From the NCBI GenBank assembly GCA_963781785.1, contig CAWAHD010000002.1:5022001-5086000 (forward strand): DNA of 64,000 bases, written 5' to 3'. The notes below the pieces were generated by a model, which was not told the DNA's origin, made no database searches, and worked only from the letters and a program-made list of their open reading frames with translations. This document shows positions 37,801 through 46,541 of the stretch, one piece after another. A program made the translations under genes and the position numbers. Position 1 is the first letter of the stretch. Each line of letters opens with the position of its first letter. This DNA is from CAWAHD01 sp963781785 (GTDB lineage: Bacteria > Planctomycetota > Planctomycetia > Isosphaerales > Isosphaeraceae).

Positions 37801-39497
37801 GCCCAGGGCCGCGGAGCCGACCGCATTGACACCGATGTAGTCCCCCGTAACCACGTTGCCGGTCGTCCCGCTGCCGCCGATGTGGACGCCTTCCCAATTG
37901 TTGCCCGAGATGACGTCGCGGGTGGAAGCGGTGGTCCCCCCGATGGTGTTTTTGGTCGCGCCGTTCTGGATGACGACCCCGCTCGCGTTGGGCAGACCAC
38001 TCGAGCCGGTCGAGTTGGTGCCGATAAAGTCACCTTCGATGAGGTTGCCGGTCGTCCCCACGTCCGTGATGTACACGCCGTTGGAGCCGTTGCCCGAGAC
38101 GACAACACCGGAGCCGGAGACGGACCCGCCGATGATGTTGTTGCTGGCGCCGGCGTAGATGCCCACGCCGCTTTGCACGTTGCCCAGGGCCGCGGAGCCG
38201 ACCGCATTGACACCGATGTAGTCCCCCGTAACCACGTTGCCGGTCGTCCCGTTGCCGCCGATGTGGACGCCTTCCCAATTGTTGCCCGAGACGACGTCGC
38301 GGGTGGAAGCGGTGGTCCCGCCGATGGTGTTTTTGGTCGCGCCGTTCTGGATGACGACCCCGTCGTAGTCGCCCAGCGCGTGCGAGCCGGTGACGTCGGT
38401 GCCGATGAAGTCACCCTCGACGAGGTTGCCGGCCGTTCCGCTGCCGGCGATCTCGACGCCATCACCAGTGTTGCCCGAGAGGAGGTTGGCAGAGCCAGAG
38501 CCGGTCCCGCCGATCGTGTTGTCAATTGCCGCGTTGGTGATCAGCACGCCGTTCTGCTGGTTCGGTAGGGCGTGGGTGCCGAGCGAGTCGGTGCCGATGA
38601 AGTCGCCGGTGAGCGTGTTGTAGTCGGTATTCGTGTCGGTGAGCTCGACACCCTGACCGTTGTTGTTGGCGGCGACCGTTTTGGTCACGGTGGTGTAGGC
38701 CGCGCCGGAGCTGATCAAGACGCCGGTGCCGTTGTTGCCCAGCGAGTTGCCATTCTGGTCCACTAACAATTCGCCGGTGGCGTCGGTGCCGATGAAGTCG
38801 CCGGTGAGCGCGGCGTGGGACACATCACTGGCGATGACTCCGACGCCCTGATTGGCCGAAACGACACACCCGGTAACGGAATCATTCGAGCCCTCGTATA
38901 GCTGCACGCCGTAATGCGTGTTTCCTTCATCGAGGATATTGCTGCCCACAGTTGTAATGCCGACGAAGAGGGCATTGACATTGACGTACGAGGCGTCGTC
39001 CACGTTTACGCCACCTTCGGAGAAGTCGGTGATCTCGAGGCCGCTCACCTGGGTCGGGTTCGTCGCCGTGCCGGAGGCCGAGTTCTGAATGTCGAGCCCC
39101 ACGCTGGCCGAGCCCGCTTTGGCGCCGTCAACCTGGATTAGCGGGCTGTTCGCGGTGCTGCCGCTCTGAGACAGGCCGTTCAAGTTCACCGGTTTGGTGA
39201 CCGCGGGCAGGGGGGTTTGGAGCTCGATATCGTGCAAGCCGCTGCCGGAGATCTGGAAGTCGATGGTGGTGTAGGTGGCTGCCGAGTCGGCGGCAAGGAC
39301 GCCGCGCGGAGCGAGCCGGCCAGCGGGTAGGTGTTGTTGCCGTTATCGCCGGCCGTGGTGACGTACAAAGTGGAGAGCATCTGGCGGCCCTCGAGCGGCT
39401 CGACCAGAAAACGGCGGCGGAGCCCCCCGCGGCGGCTGGTGGTGGGCTTGGCGGGCTTCAAGTTGGAGTGGAGGCGGTGGAACCAAGACTTTGGCAT
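34831..39497 (-). CDS. Giant parallel beta-helix repeat protein, one frameshift
   Basis: About 1,550 residues. ATG 39497 has AAGGA eight bases upstream; the N-terminus is basic with FLVEPLEGRQMLS (residues 30-42), the LEPR-XLL-like export motif. After STLYVTTAGDNGNNTYPLAG the frame changes at ~39,300 and continues SGLHDIELQTPLPA. The body is ~19 copies of a 63-68 residue unit with consensus GNxVxGDxIGT, GVxIxxGAxxNxIGG and VISGNxxxGVxI, typical of right-handed beta-helices (NosD/pectate-lyase-like architecture). No lyase catalytic residues were seen, and it ends in SNITFVNNGSGNIGT. DNA-level near-identity between units (381- and 759-base offsets) shows recent internal duplication. Likely an extracellular fibre or surface protein. 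Confidence 0.86.
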
Positions 39498-39806
39498 GAT
39501 CTGAGTCCTTCTGGCTGGGGGAGTGTGACGCTGCAAATCACGGCGGGTATTGTTTGCCGGGTCTCGCGCCGGGCTTTCTTTTCGCCGATTGATCGCCAGT
39601 CACTACGGCAGAGAAGTGACGGATCTAGCGCCTTGCGAAAAGATTTTCCGCGGGGCAAGGGCGCAGCCACGGTCTCGTCCGGCACCGCAATCCCAATGGT
39701 TCAGAGGGCCTTTATGTCGGAGGCAGGCCACGGGGAATGGCTTGCGTGCGCATCGCACGCTCCGGAAAATGAGCGCTAGATTCTCGTCGCTCGGGGAGTA
39801 ATACCT
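39498..39806. promoter_or_regulatory. Divergent intergenic region between beta-helix and ECF sigma genes
   Basis: A 309-base gap that must hold promoters for both the beta-helix gene (minus) and the sigma factor gene (plus). No -35/-10 pair could be assigned with confidence. GGGGAG for the sigma gene lies at ~39,792. An ECF factor next to a divergently transcribed surface protein suggests local control (inference). Confidence 0.4.
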
Positions 39807-40406
39807 ATGGCGGGCGCACAGCTTCCCTCCACTCGAACTACGCTCTTGGCGCGGCTGCGAAAGGACCCGACGAACGAGGCAGCCTGGGGCGAGTTCGTGG
39901 AGCACTATGGGCGCCACATTCATCGTTGGTGCCGGCAGTGGAACTTACAGGACGCGGACGCCGAAGACGTTACCCAGGAAATCCTGGTCAAGCTCGCCCA
40001 GAAGCTCCGCGGCTTCGTTTATGACCCGTCGCGCAGCTTCCGGGGCTGGCTAAAGACGATCGCGCACCACGCCTGGAGAGATTTTGTAGACAGCCGCCGC
40101 GGCCGGACCGGCGCCGGCGACCCTCGGGTCTGGGAACTGGTGCGAACTCTGGAGGCTAGCGAAGATCTGGCACACCGACTGGAGGAGGCCTTCGATTACG
40201 AACTCCTTGAAGCGGCCAAGGTGCAGGTCCGTCTGCGTGTCGCACCGCATACCTGGGAGGCGTTCCGCCTGGTGGCGCTCGAGGGCGTGCCGGCCGCGGA
40301 TGTAGCCGCCCAGGTTAACATGCAGGTGGCTATGGTTTACGTGGCCAAGAGCAAAATTCAGAAAATGCTCCAGGAAGAAATCCGGAAGCTCGAATCGGGG
40401 TCGTAG
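39807..40406 (+). CDS. ECF-family RNA polymerase sigma factor
   Basis: A 199-residue sigma-70-like protein. Region 2 has GEFVEHYGRHIHRWCRQWNL, DAEDVTQEILVKLAQKL and RSFRGWLKTIAHHAWRDFV, giving core binding and -10 recognition. Region 4 includes APHTWEAFRLVALEGVPAAD and VAAQVNMQVAMVYVAKSKIQ (the helix-turn-helix). The linker (~95-130) is longer than in minimal ECFs. Planctomycete ECFs of this kind are encoded upstream of a Ser/Thr kinase, as here, and are thought to be regulated by it (established for the arrangement; function here inferred). GGGGAG lies ~11 bases upstream of ATG 39807. Confidence 0.93.
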   Translation: MAGAQLPSTRTTLLARLRKDPTNEAAWGEFVEHYGRHIHRWCRQWNLQDADAEDVTQEILVKLAQKLRGFVYDPSRSFRGWLKTIAHHAWRDFVDSRRGRTGAGDPRVWELVRTLEASEDLAHRLEEAFDYELLEAAKVQVRLRVAPHTWEAFRLVALEGVPAADVAAQVNMQVAMVYVAKSKIQKMLQEEIRKLESGS

Positions 40407-40419
40407 TTTCTTCGTCGAT

Positions 40420-40442
40420 GGCCCGCCAGAGTGTGGCGGGCC
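40420..40442 (+). promoter_or_regulatory. Intercistronic hairpin between sigma factor and kinase genes
   Basis: A perfect 9-bp stem (GGCCCGCCA with TGGCGGGCC) and five-base loop 14 bases after the sigma stop. No T-run follows, so it is more likely a processing or attenuation element than a full terminator. Confidence 0.7.
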
Positions 40443-40519
40443 GTCACCGTGCGTTCGCACCACCATCGACGGAGAGAAGAGCATCCGTCGTTCGCCCCAG
40501 CCGGCCGCGGAGTGAGCTC

Positions 40520-43500
40520 ATGAATTTGTGTCCATCGGACGAACGACTCGAGCGCATGCTGGCCGACAAGTTGAGCACAGTTGAACAACACGCCGTCGCG
40601 CGGCATGTGGATCGATGCGTTCGTTGCCAAGAAACGCTCGCCCACTTGACCGGAATCCCCGATACGGACATGTGGCTGCGCGCGGAGCATCCACCAGAGG
40701 GCTCCGAGGATGAAGAAGCGCTGGTGCGCCGATTGAAGCGAATGCCCGCGACACTGGCTTCGATACGCATGCCGACGCCGGAATCGCCCGCCGTCCCAGT
40801 GACCCATTTCGTCGACCCTATGCCGGCCCCCTTCGACCCGGAACGGCCGGACGTGCCCGGCTACGAGATCATGCGGGAACTCGGTCGAGGCGGCATGGGG
40901 GTCGTCTACCAGGCCCGCCAGCTCGCTCTCCAACGCTCCGTGGCGCTCAAGATGATCCTTGTCGGGGCCAACGCCGGGGCGAAAGACATAGCCCGGTTTG
41001 CGGTCGAGGCCAAGGTGATTGCTCGCTTGCAGCATCCTAACATCGTCCAAATTCACGATGTCGGCGAGGCGGCGGGACGTCCTTACTTTGCACTCGAGTT
41101 TGTGGCGGGCGGCAGCCTGGCCCAGCACCTCGACGGCACGCCCCAGCCGGCGTGTCGGGCGGCGGCGATGATCGAGACTCTGGCACGAGCCGTTCACGTG
41201 GCTCATACGAGTGGCGTCGTGCACCGCGATCTCAAGCCGGCTAATATCCTATTGGACCTCAGTTATCACCAGTCGGCTTCCAGCCCCGGCAGTGACCAGT
41301 CACGGTCGGAGCCAAACGCTGAAGGCCGTTGGCTGAGCGCGCTTCCCAAGATTACTGACTTCGGTCTGGCCAAGTGCGCGGACGGCGACCGTGAGATGCC
41401 CGGCCCACGTGGTCCAACCGTTACGGGGGACCTACTGGGCACGCCCAACTACATGGCCCCCGAGCAGGCGGCGACTCCTCGCAAGCCGGTTGGCCCGGCC
41501 GCCGATGTCTATGCCCTCGGGGCGATCCTCTATGAGCTACTGGCCGGCCGGCCCCCGTTCACCGGCGAGACGCCGCTGGATACCGTCCTGCAACTGCTCC
41601 ACAACGAGCCAGTGTCCGTGACGCGCCTTCAACCCAAGGTACCCCGGGATGTAGAGACCGTCTGCCTTAAATGCCTCCAGAAGGAACCCCGCAAGCGTTA
41701 CGGAAGCGCCCTGGATCTGGCAGACGATCTACACCGTTTCCAGTGCGGCCAGCCGATTCGGCGCGGCCGCCGACGGCGCTCTACCAATGGGGCAAATTTG
41801 CCCAGCGCAACAAGGGGCTCGTCGCGGCATTGGCAGGGATCCTGGCCGCACTGGCCTTGGGGGCGATCGCCGCGGGACTATTCGCCCTAAGTGCGGCCAA
41901 ACAACGGCACAGAGCTGACCGGGAAAAAGACGCGGCTCTGCGCCAGGCTTACTACGCCCGGTTGGCAGCCGCCGGCGCAGCCCTGCGCGACGACGATGTC
42001 GCCGCCGCGATTCGCCACCTTGACGACACTACAGAAACGTTGCGCGGCTGGGAATGGCACCATCTCCGCAGGCGGCTCGACGACAGTTCGGCGATCTTCC
42101 AGTCGCAGGGACCGGACCACATGCTCCTGGCCTCCGGCGGGAGTGAGATCCGGATCCTCACCGTCGGTCGGGACGACCTGCGCCTGTTCAATCCGGACGA
42201 CGGGGAGGCCTTGACGGTCCCCCGCAACAGCCTATACCAGATTGATCACGTCTGGCGCTCATCCCGAGGCACGCGAGTCTTTGCCCAGGACAATTCCGGG
42301 GATCTGATTGTGCTGGACGAAACGGGGAAAGTCCGGCTGCGTCTGATACCACCGCGAGGGTGTCGGCCCGGCGCCGTGGCCGTCAGCCCCGAAGGGACCC
42401 GGCTCCTAGTCCACTGGGGCCACGACGATCAACCGCTCGGTTTCGCGCTTTATGACCTGGCCACGGGGCAGAAGCGAGCTTCCTTTGTCGGCCACACGGA
42501 TTACATTCACCGACTCGCCTTCAGCCCGGATGGCGGGCAGGTCGCTTCGGCTGCCGAGGACCATACGGCTCGTCTTTGGGACGCGGCTTCGGGTGCCGCA
42601 CTCCATGTGCTGAGGGGTCACACCGACAAGGTGTTCTCGGTTGCCTATAGTCCGGATGGGCGACAGGTCGTGACAGCTTCGGCGGACGGCACTGTCCGCC
42701 AATGGGACGCAGCCACGGGCAAGCCGATCGCGGTCCCATATCGTGGGCATCGCCACGAGGCCCGGACCGCCGAGTACAGCCCGGACGGGCGTTTAATCGC
42801 CTCGGGCGGTCACGATGGGTGTGTGAGGATCTGGCGAGTGGCCGACTATGAGGACATGGCCGCGTTCCACGGCCACACTGCGACCGTGTACCAAATCGCC
42901 TTCAGCCCGGACGGCAGGCGACTGGCGTCGGTCGCCGATGACCGGACCGCGCGGCTCTGGGAGCTGGGCGGCGGGCTCGAGCCGGGGGTCCTCCGCCACA
43001 CAAGCTACGTCTACCCGGTGGTCTACAGTCCAGACGGCCAGTGGATCGCGTCGGGGAGCTGGGACCGCACTGTGCGTTTGTGGGACGCACGAACCGGGGA
43101 GCTACGTGCGACCCTCGACCACCGCGGCACGGTGCGGGCCGTGGCCTTCGGCCCCGACAGTTCGTGGCTCGTCTCCGGATGCGACGGGGAAGACCATGTC
43201 CAGGTCTGGACCGTTCCGACCGGGCAATGTCAGAAGCAGATTAAGGCGCCCGGAAAGGTTGTTCAGGCGATTGCGGTGAGCCCGGACGGGCGCCGGGTCG
43301 CGGCCGTCGACCGTGTCGGACGTGTCGACATCACGGACGTCGCGACCGGGCACGGCGTCGCCTCCTTTCGCATGTCCGGAGAATGGGTCGAGAAAAAGGC
43401 GCTGGCCTATAGTCCCGATGGTCGACGACTGGCTGGCACAGGTGAGGACAACACGACTATTGACATTTGGGATACGCAAACTTACAAACGCACTGCCCGG

Positions 43501-43953
43501 TTGGCGGGTCACACGGCCGCGGTCTACTCCGTTGCCTTCAGCCGTGATGGCAATCGGCTCGTGTCCGCCGGCGAAGATAAGACGGTCCGCGTCTGGGAGG
43601 TGGCTACCGGTGCGACTCTGAAGGTGTTACTAGGCCACACCGATGAGGTTTTCGCGGCGGTCTTCCACCCGGACGGCAAGCGGCTCGCGTCGGCCGGGCG
43701 GGACCGGGCGATTCTGATCTGGGACGCGGCGACCGGCGACGAAGTTGCACGCCTCCAAGGGCACACGAATTACATCTTCTCGCTGGCTTTCAGCCCGGGC
43801 GGCGCTACGCTTGCCTCCGGCTCCGGCGACACGACGCTTCGGCTCTGGGACGCCTTCCCGACCGCACAGCGTCTCCTGGCACGGCGTGCCAAGGTAACAC
43901 CCCTCTCCCCGGCTTTGACCCCTGATCGAACAAGCCCGGATCAGCGCCGCTAA
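40520..43953 (+). CDS. Zinc-finger/Ser-Thr kinase/WD40 receptor-like protein, one frameshift
   Basis: About 1,145 residues. ATG 40520 has GGAG seven bases upstream. Residues 1-45 form an anti-sigma-type zinc finger (HAVARHVDRCVRC; H29, C33, C36). The kinase domain (~114-400) has GRGGMGVVYQA, VALKMI, HRDLKPANILL, DFG and APE motifs, all intact. A frame change at ~41,762 (one base missing) joins it to a single membrane helix, GLVAALAGILAALALGAIAAG, then ~600 residues with about twelve WD40 repeats (for example FSPDGGQVASAAEDHTARLW). The WD40 part would face the opposite side of the membrane from the kinase. The zinc-finger suggests direct sigma-factor binding with release by phosphorylation (inference). 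Confidence 0.9.
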
Positions 43954-44698
43954 CGCCCAGGGTAGGCATGTTTTCCTTTGAACTGTTGGCGGACTCGATT
44001 CAGCATTGGACCGCCACGAGCCAATGCACAATGGTCGACGGCTACGAGTCAGGCCAACGCGCCAACCGAAACCCGCGAGAGCAGATTTTCCGCTGTGAAT
44101 CGTCGTCGTGGTTGACCCTTTCCCGCTTCTCGCCAAGCTTGATGCCGGAGCGCTGGTCGCTGTCCAGAAAATGCTGTTCGCACGTGTAGTCGCGAACGCG
44201 CAAGCGACCTTGCAGGTCGATTGCATGTGCTTTGTCGAGAGTGCTGTGGCTGATGAAGAGCACCCGCAGCCCCCCTTGGTGGATCTGCAAGGCGTTACTG
44301 GACCGGCGACCACCATGGATTAAGCGAGCATCTATTTCAGCGCATTTCTGTGGCCCGCCCGAGGCAGATTTCCAGTAAGCGATCGGATCAGAGATTGGGA
44401 GTTATCCTGGCAGCCAACGAATCGTCGCGCGCGCTCCCTAACCGATCGAGCAAAAACCGTTGGGCCAGCAGTCGTACAGTCGTTGGAATGTAATCCCCCG
44501 GTATCGATCCTGGCTTATACGCTTGCCACCCTCCGCCCATGAACGATTACCAACTCTGCACATGTAACGGACTCGGAATGATTTGTTCGTATAATTGTAA
44601 GTAAATGACTTGGTTCAGCTCTGCCAGAGTGCCTGCCTTTCCGGAGTCTTGATGGGAAACTTGAAGATCGACGCAACTTCTTGTCTGAAATAACTTAA
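43954..44698. other. Interval with a TIR remnant upstream of tRNA-Val
   Basis: About 745 bases. A TIR-domain remnant lies on the minus strand at 44,042-44,290. From 44,300 to 44,698 no gene was found; lower GC than the neighbours. Confidence 0.5.
44042..44290 (-). pseudogene. TIR-domain N-terminal remnant
   Basis: About 50 residues match a TIR domain: VLFISHSTLDKAHAIDLQGR (F-I-S-H-S strand and helix A), then YTCEQHFLDSDQRSGIKLGE (F-L-D-x-D and G-I-x-x-G loops, BB-loop region). The chain then becomes unrelated basic sequence, and the usual catalytic Glu, in the W/E-x-x-L-x-x-A helix, cannot be found in any frame without further shifts. No WD40 or effector partner follows. It appears to be the truncated start of a TIR-WD40 or TIR defence gene, adjacent to the tRNA-Val integration site. 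Confidence 0.65.
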
Positions 44699-44771
44699 TG
44701 GGCGATGAGGGACTCGAACCCCCGACTTCCTGCGTGTAAAGCAGGCGCTCTAACCGCTGAGGTAATCGCCC
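44699..44771 (-). tRNA. tRNA-Val (anticodon TAC)
   Basis: A complete cloverleaf on the minus strand: acceptor GGGCGAT/ATCGCCC, D-arm with AGCGGTTAGAG, anticodon arm CCTGC-TTTACAC-GCAGG (anticodon TAC), and T-arm GGGGGTTCGAGTCCC. The discriminator is A. CCA is not encoded. Its 3' 48 nt are repeated at 34,227 and 27,644. Confidence 0.95.
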
Positions 44772-45025
44772 GCAACTGCGCCAGAGCAGTTGACTCCATC
44801 TGCGCAGCCGCAACCGATCCGATGAATTCTAATCGAAAGCCGCCGTGTCGGTCACCCGCACGTTCGGTCGATCCTCGAGCACAGGGCCTCGATTCGCGAC
44901 CGAAACCGAGCAACCGCTCGCTGAGATCAGATCTGACCGGCCGTTCGCTGGATCTGAATCACGTCGAAGGAATGAATGCAAAGACAGCCATGTGGGAGTT
45001 GGCCTGACTGGGCTTCAAAAACCCA

Positions 45026-45127
45026 ACGCGGCTAAGCCGCAACCAAGCACGAAATCCCGACGCGGCTAAGCCGCAACCAGGCACGAAATCCCGACGCGGC
45101 TAAGCCGCAACCAAGCACGAAATCCTA
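45026..45127. repeat. Three tandem 34-nt repeats with palindrome
   Basis: Units start at 45,026, 45,060 and 45,094. Each begins A-CGCGGCTAAGCCGC, in which GCGGCTAAGCCGC can fold on itself, and ends CAAGCACGAAATCCCG. The units differ at only one or two positions. A partial copy of the CAAGCACGAAATC part recurs at 45,572-45,625. Confidence 0.9.
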
Positions 45128-45357
45128 AATCTCAAATCCGAGAAGATGCACGCACGGCGCAGAGGTGTTGCGGAGGTCGGCTCTAAGTACGTACCCCTGA
45201 CGCCACCGGATAGTGGCGTTTTGTTTGCTGATCGGCTCGTATACCGTTCGGACAAGAAAGAGGCCACGTCTGTCGTGTGGTGATCACGCCTCGCCACACT
45301 GGTTGATCAAGTGAGCGATGCCACACAGCCCTATCCGAAGTTGGTCAAGACGCCAAA

Positions 45358-45567
45358 GTGCTCGTTGCGCCTTCGAGCGGCATCGAGGTCAATGAAGAAT
45401 CGGCGGTGGATTCTTCACGCGAAGGAATGGTGGAAGGTCTCTCGCTGGGCAGCTATCTGGTGCTGGTCGATCACACGGGGCGGCTGTTCCGCGAGGGCAA
45501 GACGGCGATCTCGGCCGAGCGATCGGGAATCGTGGATCGGATGGCAGCAGCACAGCGCGGTCGTTAG
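45358..45567 (+). pseudogene. C-terminal remnant of a REP-associated-type transposase
   Basis: Sixty-nine residues in one frame from GTG. The centre, MVEGLSLGSYLVLVDHTGRL then REGKTAISAERSGIVDRM, resembles the C-terminus of planctomycete Y1-like (REP-associated tyrosine) transposases, which end with a Y-L-x-L-V/L-D-x-T-G-R motif (from memory). The catalytic HUH and Tyr domain is not present upstream. It lies between palindromic repeats of the kind such enzymes mobilise, which supports the call. Confidence 0.45.
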
Positions 45568-45911
45568 CCGCGACCAAGCACGAAAGCCGTAGCGCGACCT
45601 TCGGCCGCGGCCAAGCACGAAATCGGAAACTCGAAATCCGAAATGGGAGCTCAAAATCCTAAATCCGAAACTCAAAAATCCGAACGTTCGAAATCCGGAT
45701 TCCGGGTCTAGGGAACCGCCTTCAGGATCTTGGCGGACAATCAGTTTTCGCGGGATTGGACTTCGGCGCCCCAGAATTGGATGCATGGCGCCGCTTGCTT
45801 TTCCTGTGAGAAGAACGAGTGTCATATTGTGATCGCCGGGCATATCTCCGTCGCGAGACGATCTTGCAAACCATATTACTGCGCATTAGGATAAACACCT
45901 GACCAGTTTCA

Positions 45912-46070
45912 ATGAGATTGATCAAGGGTGCATCGCCGGTGGCCAAAAAGAAGCCGGATCGGACGATCTACTCCGGAGCCAGTGGGCCGGCGCAACTCTA
46001 TCTATTTATTTGTCTCGGGAAGGTCATCGCGCGGATTCAAACGAATTTGGATCAAGGGAGGAAGTTGTGA
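45912..46070 (+). CDS. Small protein overlapping an HTH gene; candidate toxin of a TA pair
   Basis: Fifty-two residues from ATG 45912: MRLIKGASPVAKKKPDRTIY, then SGASGPAQLYLFICLGKVI and ending LDQGRKL. The stop overlaps the GTG start of the HTH gene (GTGA), the arrangement found when a HigB/RelE-type toxin precedes its antitoxin. It is too short for a normal RelE-fold toxin (90-100 residues), so it could be a truncated toxin or an unrelated small protein. No ribosome site better than GAT-AAACACC was found. Confidence 0.4.
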   Translation: MRLIKGASPVAKKKPDRTIYSGASGPAQLYLFICLGKVIARIQTNLDQGRKL

Positions 46071-46483
46071 GTGATGGTAAGCTCTCCTCAAGGGGCGCAC
46101 GCATTGCGAACGCCCTCAATCAGTTCGCCGCCGATGTCGCCGCGGGCATCCCGATCGAGACCAAATACACAGTGCGGCAAGTCAGGGTCATTGCGAAGCC
46201 TTCGCTCTATCCCGCGGTGCGCGTGCGAGCCGTCCGGGAGCTCATCGGGGCAAGCCAAGAGGTTTTCGCACAGTTGTTGGCAGTGAGTCCGATGACAATT
46301 CGATCATGGGAACAGGGGTTACGTCAGCCCTCGCCCATCGCACGGCGCTTTCTCGACGAAGTCGAAATGGCACCGGGCCACTTCCGGGGACGCATTCTCA
46401 CCGCCGTGGTTGACACGGAACGGTCGAACCGAACGCGACGATCCAGCGAGTTCTCGAAAAACAACTCGGGTCAAAGGCGATGA
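46067..46483 (+). CDS. XRE/HigA-type helix-turn-helix protein
   Basis: 138 residues from GTG 46067 behind GGAGG. A helix-turn-helix of the antitoxin type lies at ~65-110: VRAVRELIGASQEVFAQLLA (helices 1-2), VSPMTIRSWEQGLRQPSPIA (recognition helix and following loop), then RRFLDEVEMAPGHF. The first 60 residues are helical and basic (TKYTVRQVRVIAKPSLYPAV), and the C-terminus is an Arg/Ser-rich tail. Probable DNA-binding autoregulator of the two-gene unit. Confidence 0.78.
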   Translation: MSDGKLSSRGARIANALNQFAADVAAGIPIETKYTVRQVRVIAKPSLYPAVRVRAVRELIGASQEVFAQLLAVSPMTIRSWEQGLRQPSPIARRFLDEVEMAPGHFRGRILTAVVDTERSNRTRRSSEFSKNNSGQRR

Positions 46484-46541
46484 AGGCTAGATCGGGTTCG
46501 GGCGACACCATCCTCAATTATTGACCGATCAGGCTCTTCAT

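Larger units (their letters stand above)
44772..45911. other. Repeat-rich interval
   Basis: About 1,140 bases with the 34-nt tandem repeats (45,026-45,127), a transposase-like remnant (45,358-45,567) and degenerate GAAATCC/AATCCGAAA-type simple repeats at 45,590-45,715. No complete gene. Confidence 0.6.

Noticed and set aside
34957..38568. Long plus-strand open frames (up to 490 codons) opposite the beta-helix gene
   Set aside because: They mirror the repeats of the minus-strand beta-helix gene, with Val/Asp/Gly bias, and share no family features.
45026..45127. CRISPR array
   Set aside because: The 34-nt units are directly adjacent, without variable spacers, so it is a tandem repeat, not a CRISPR.
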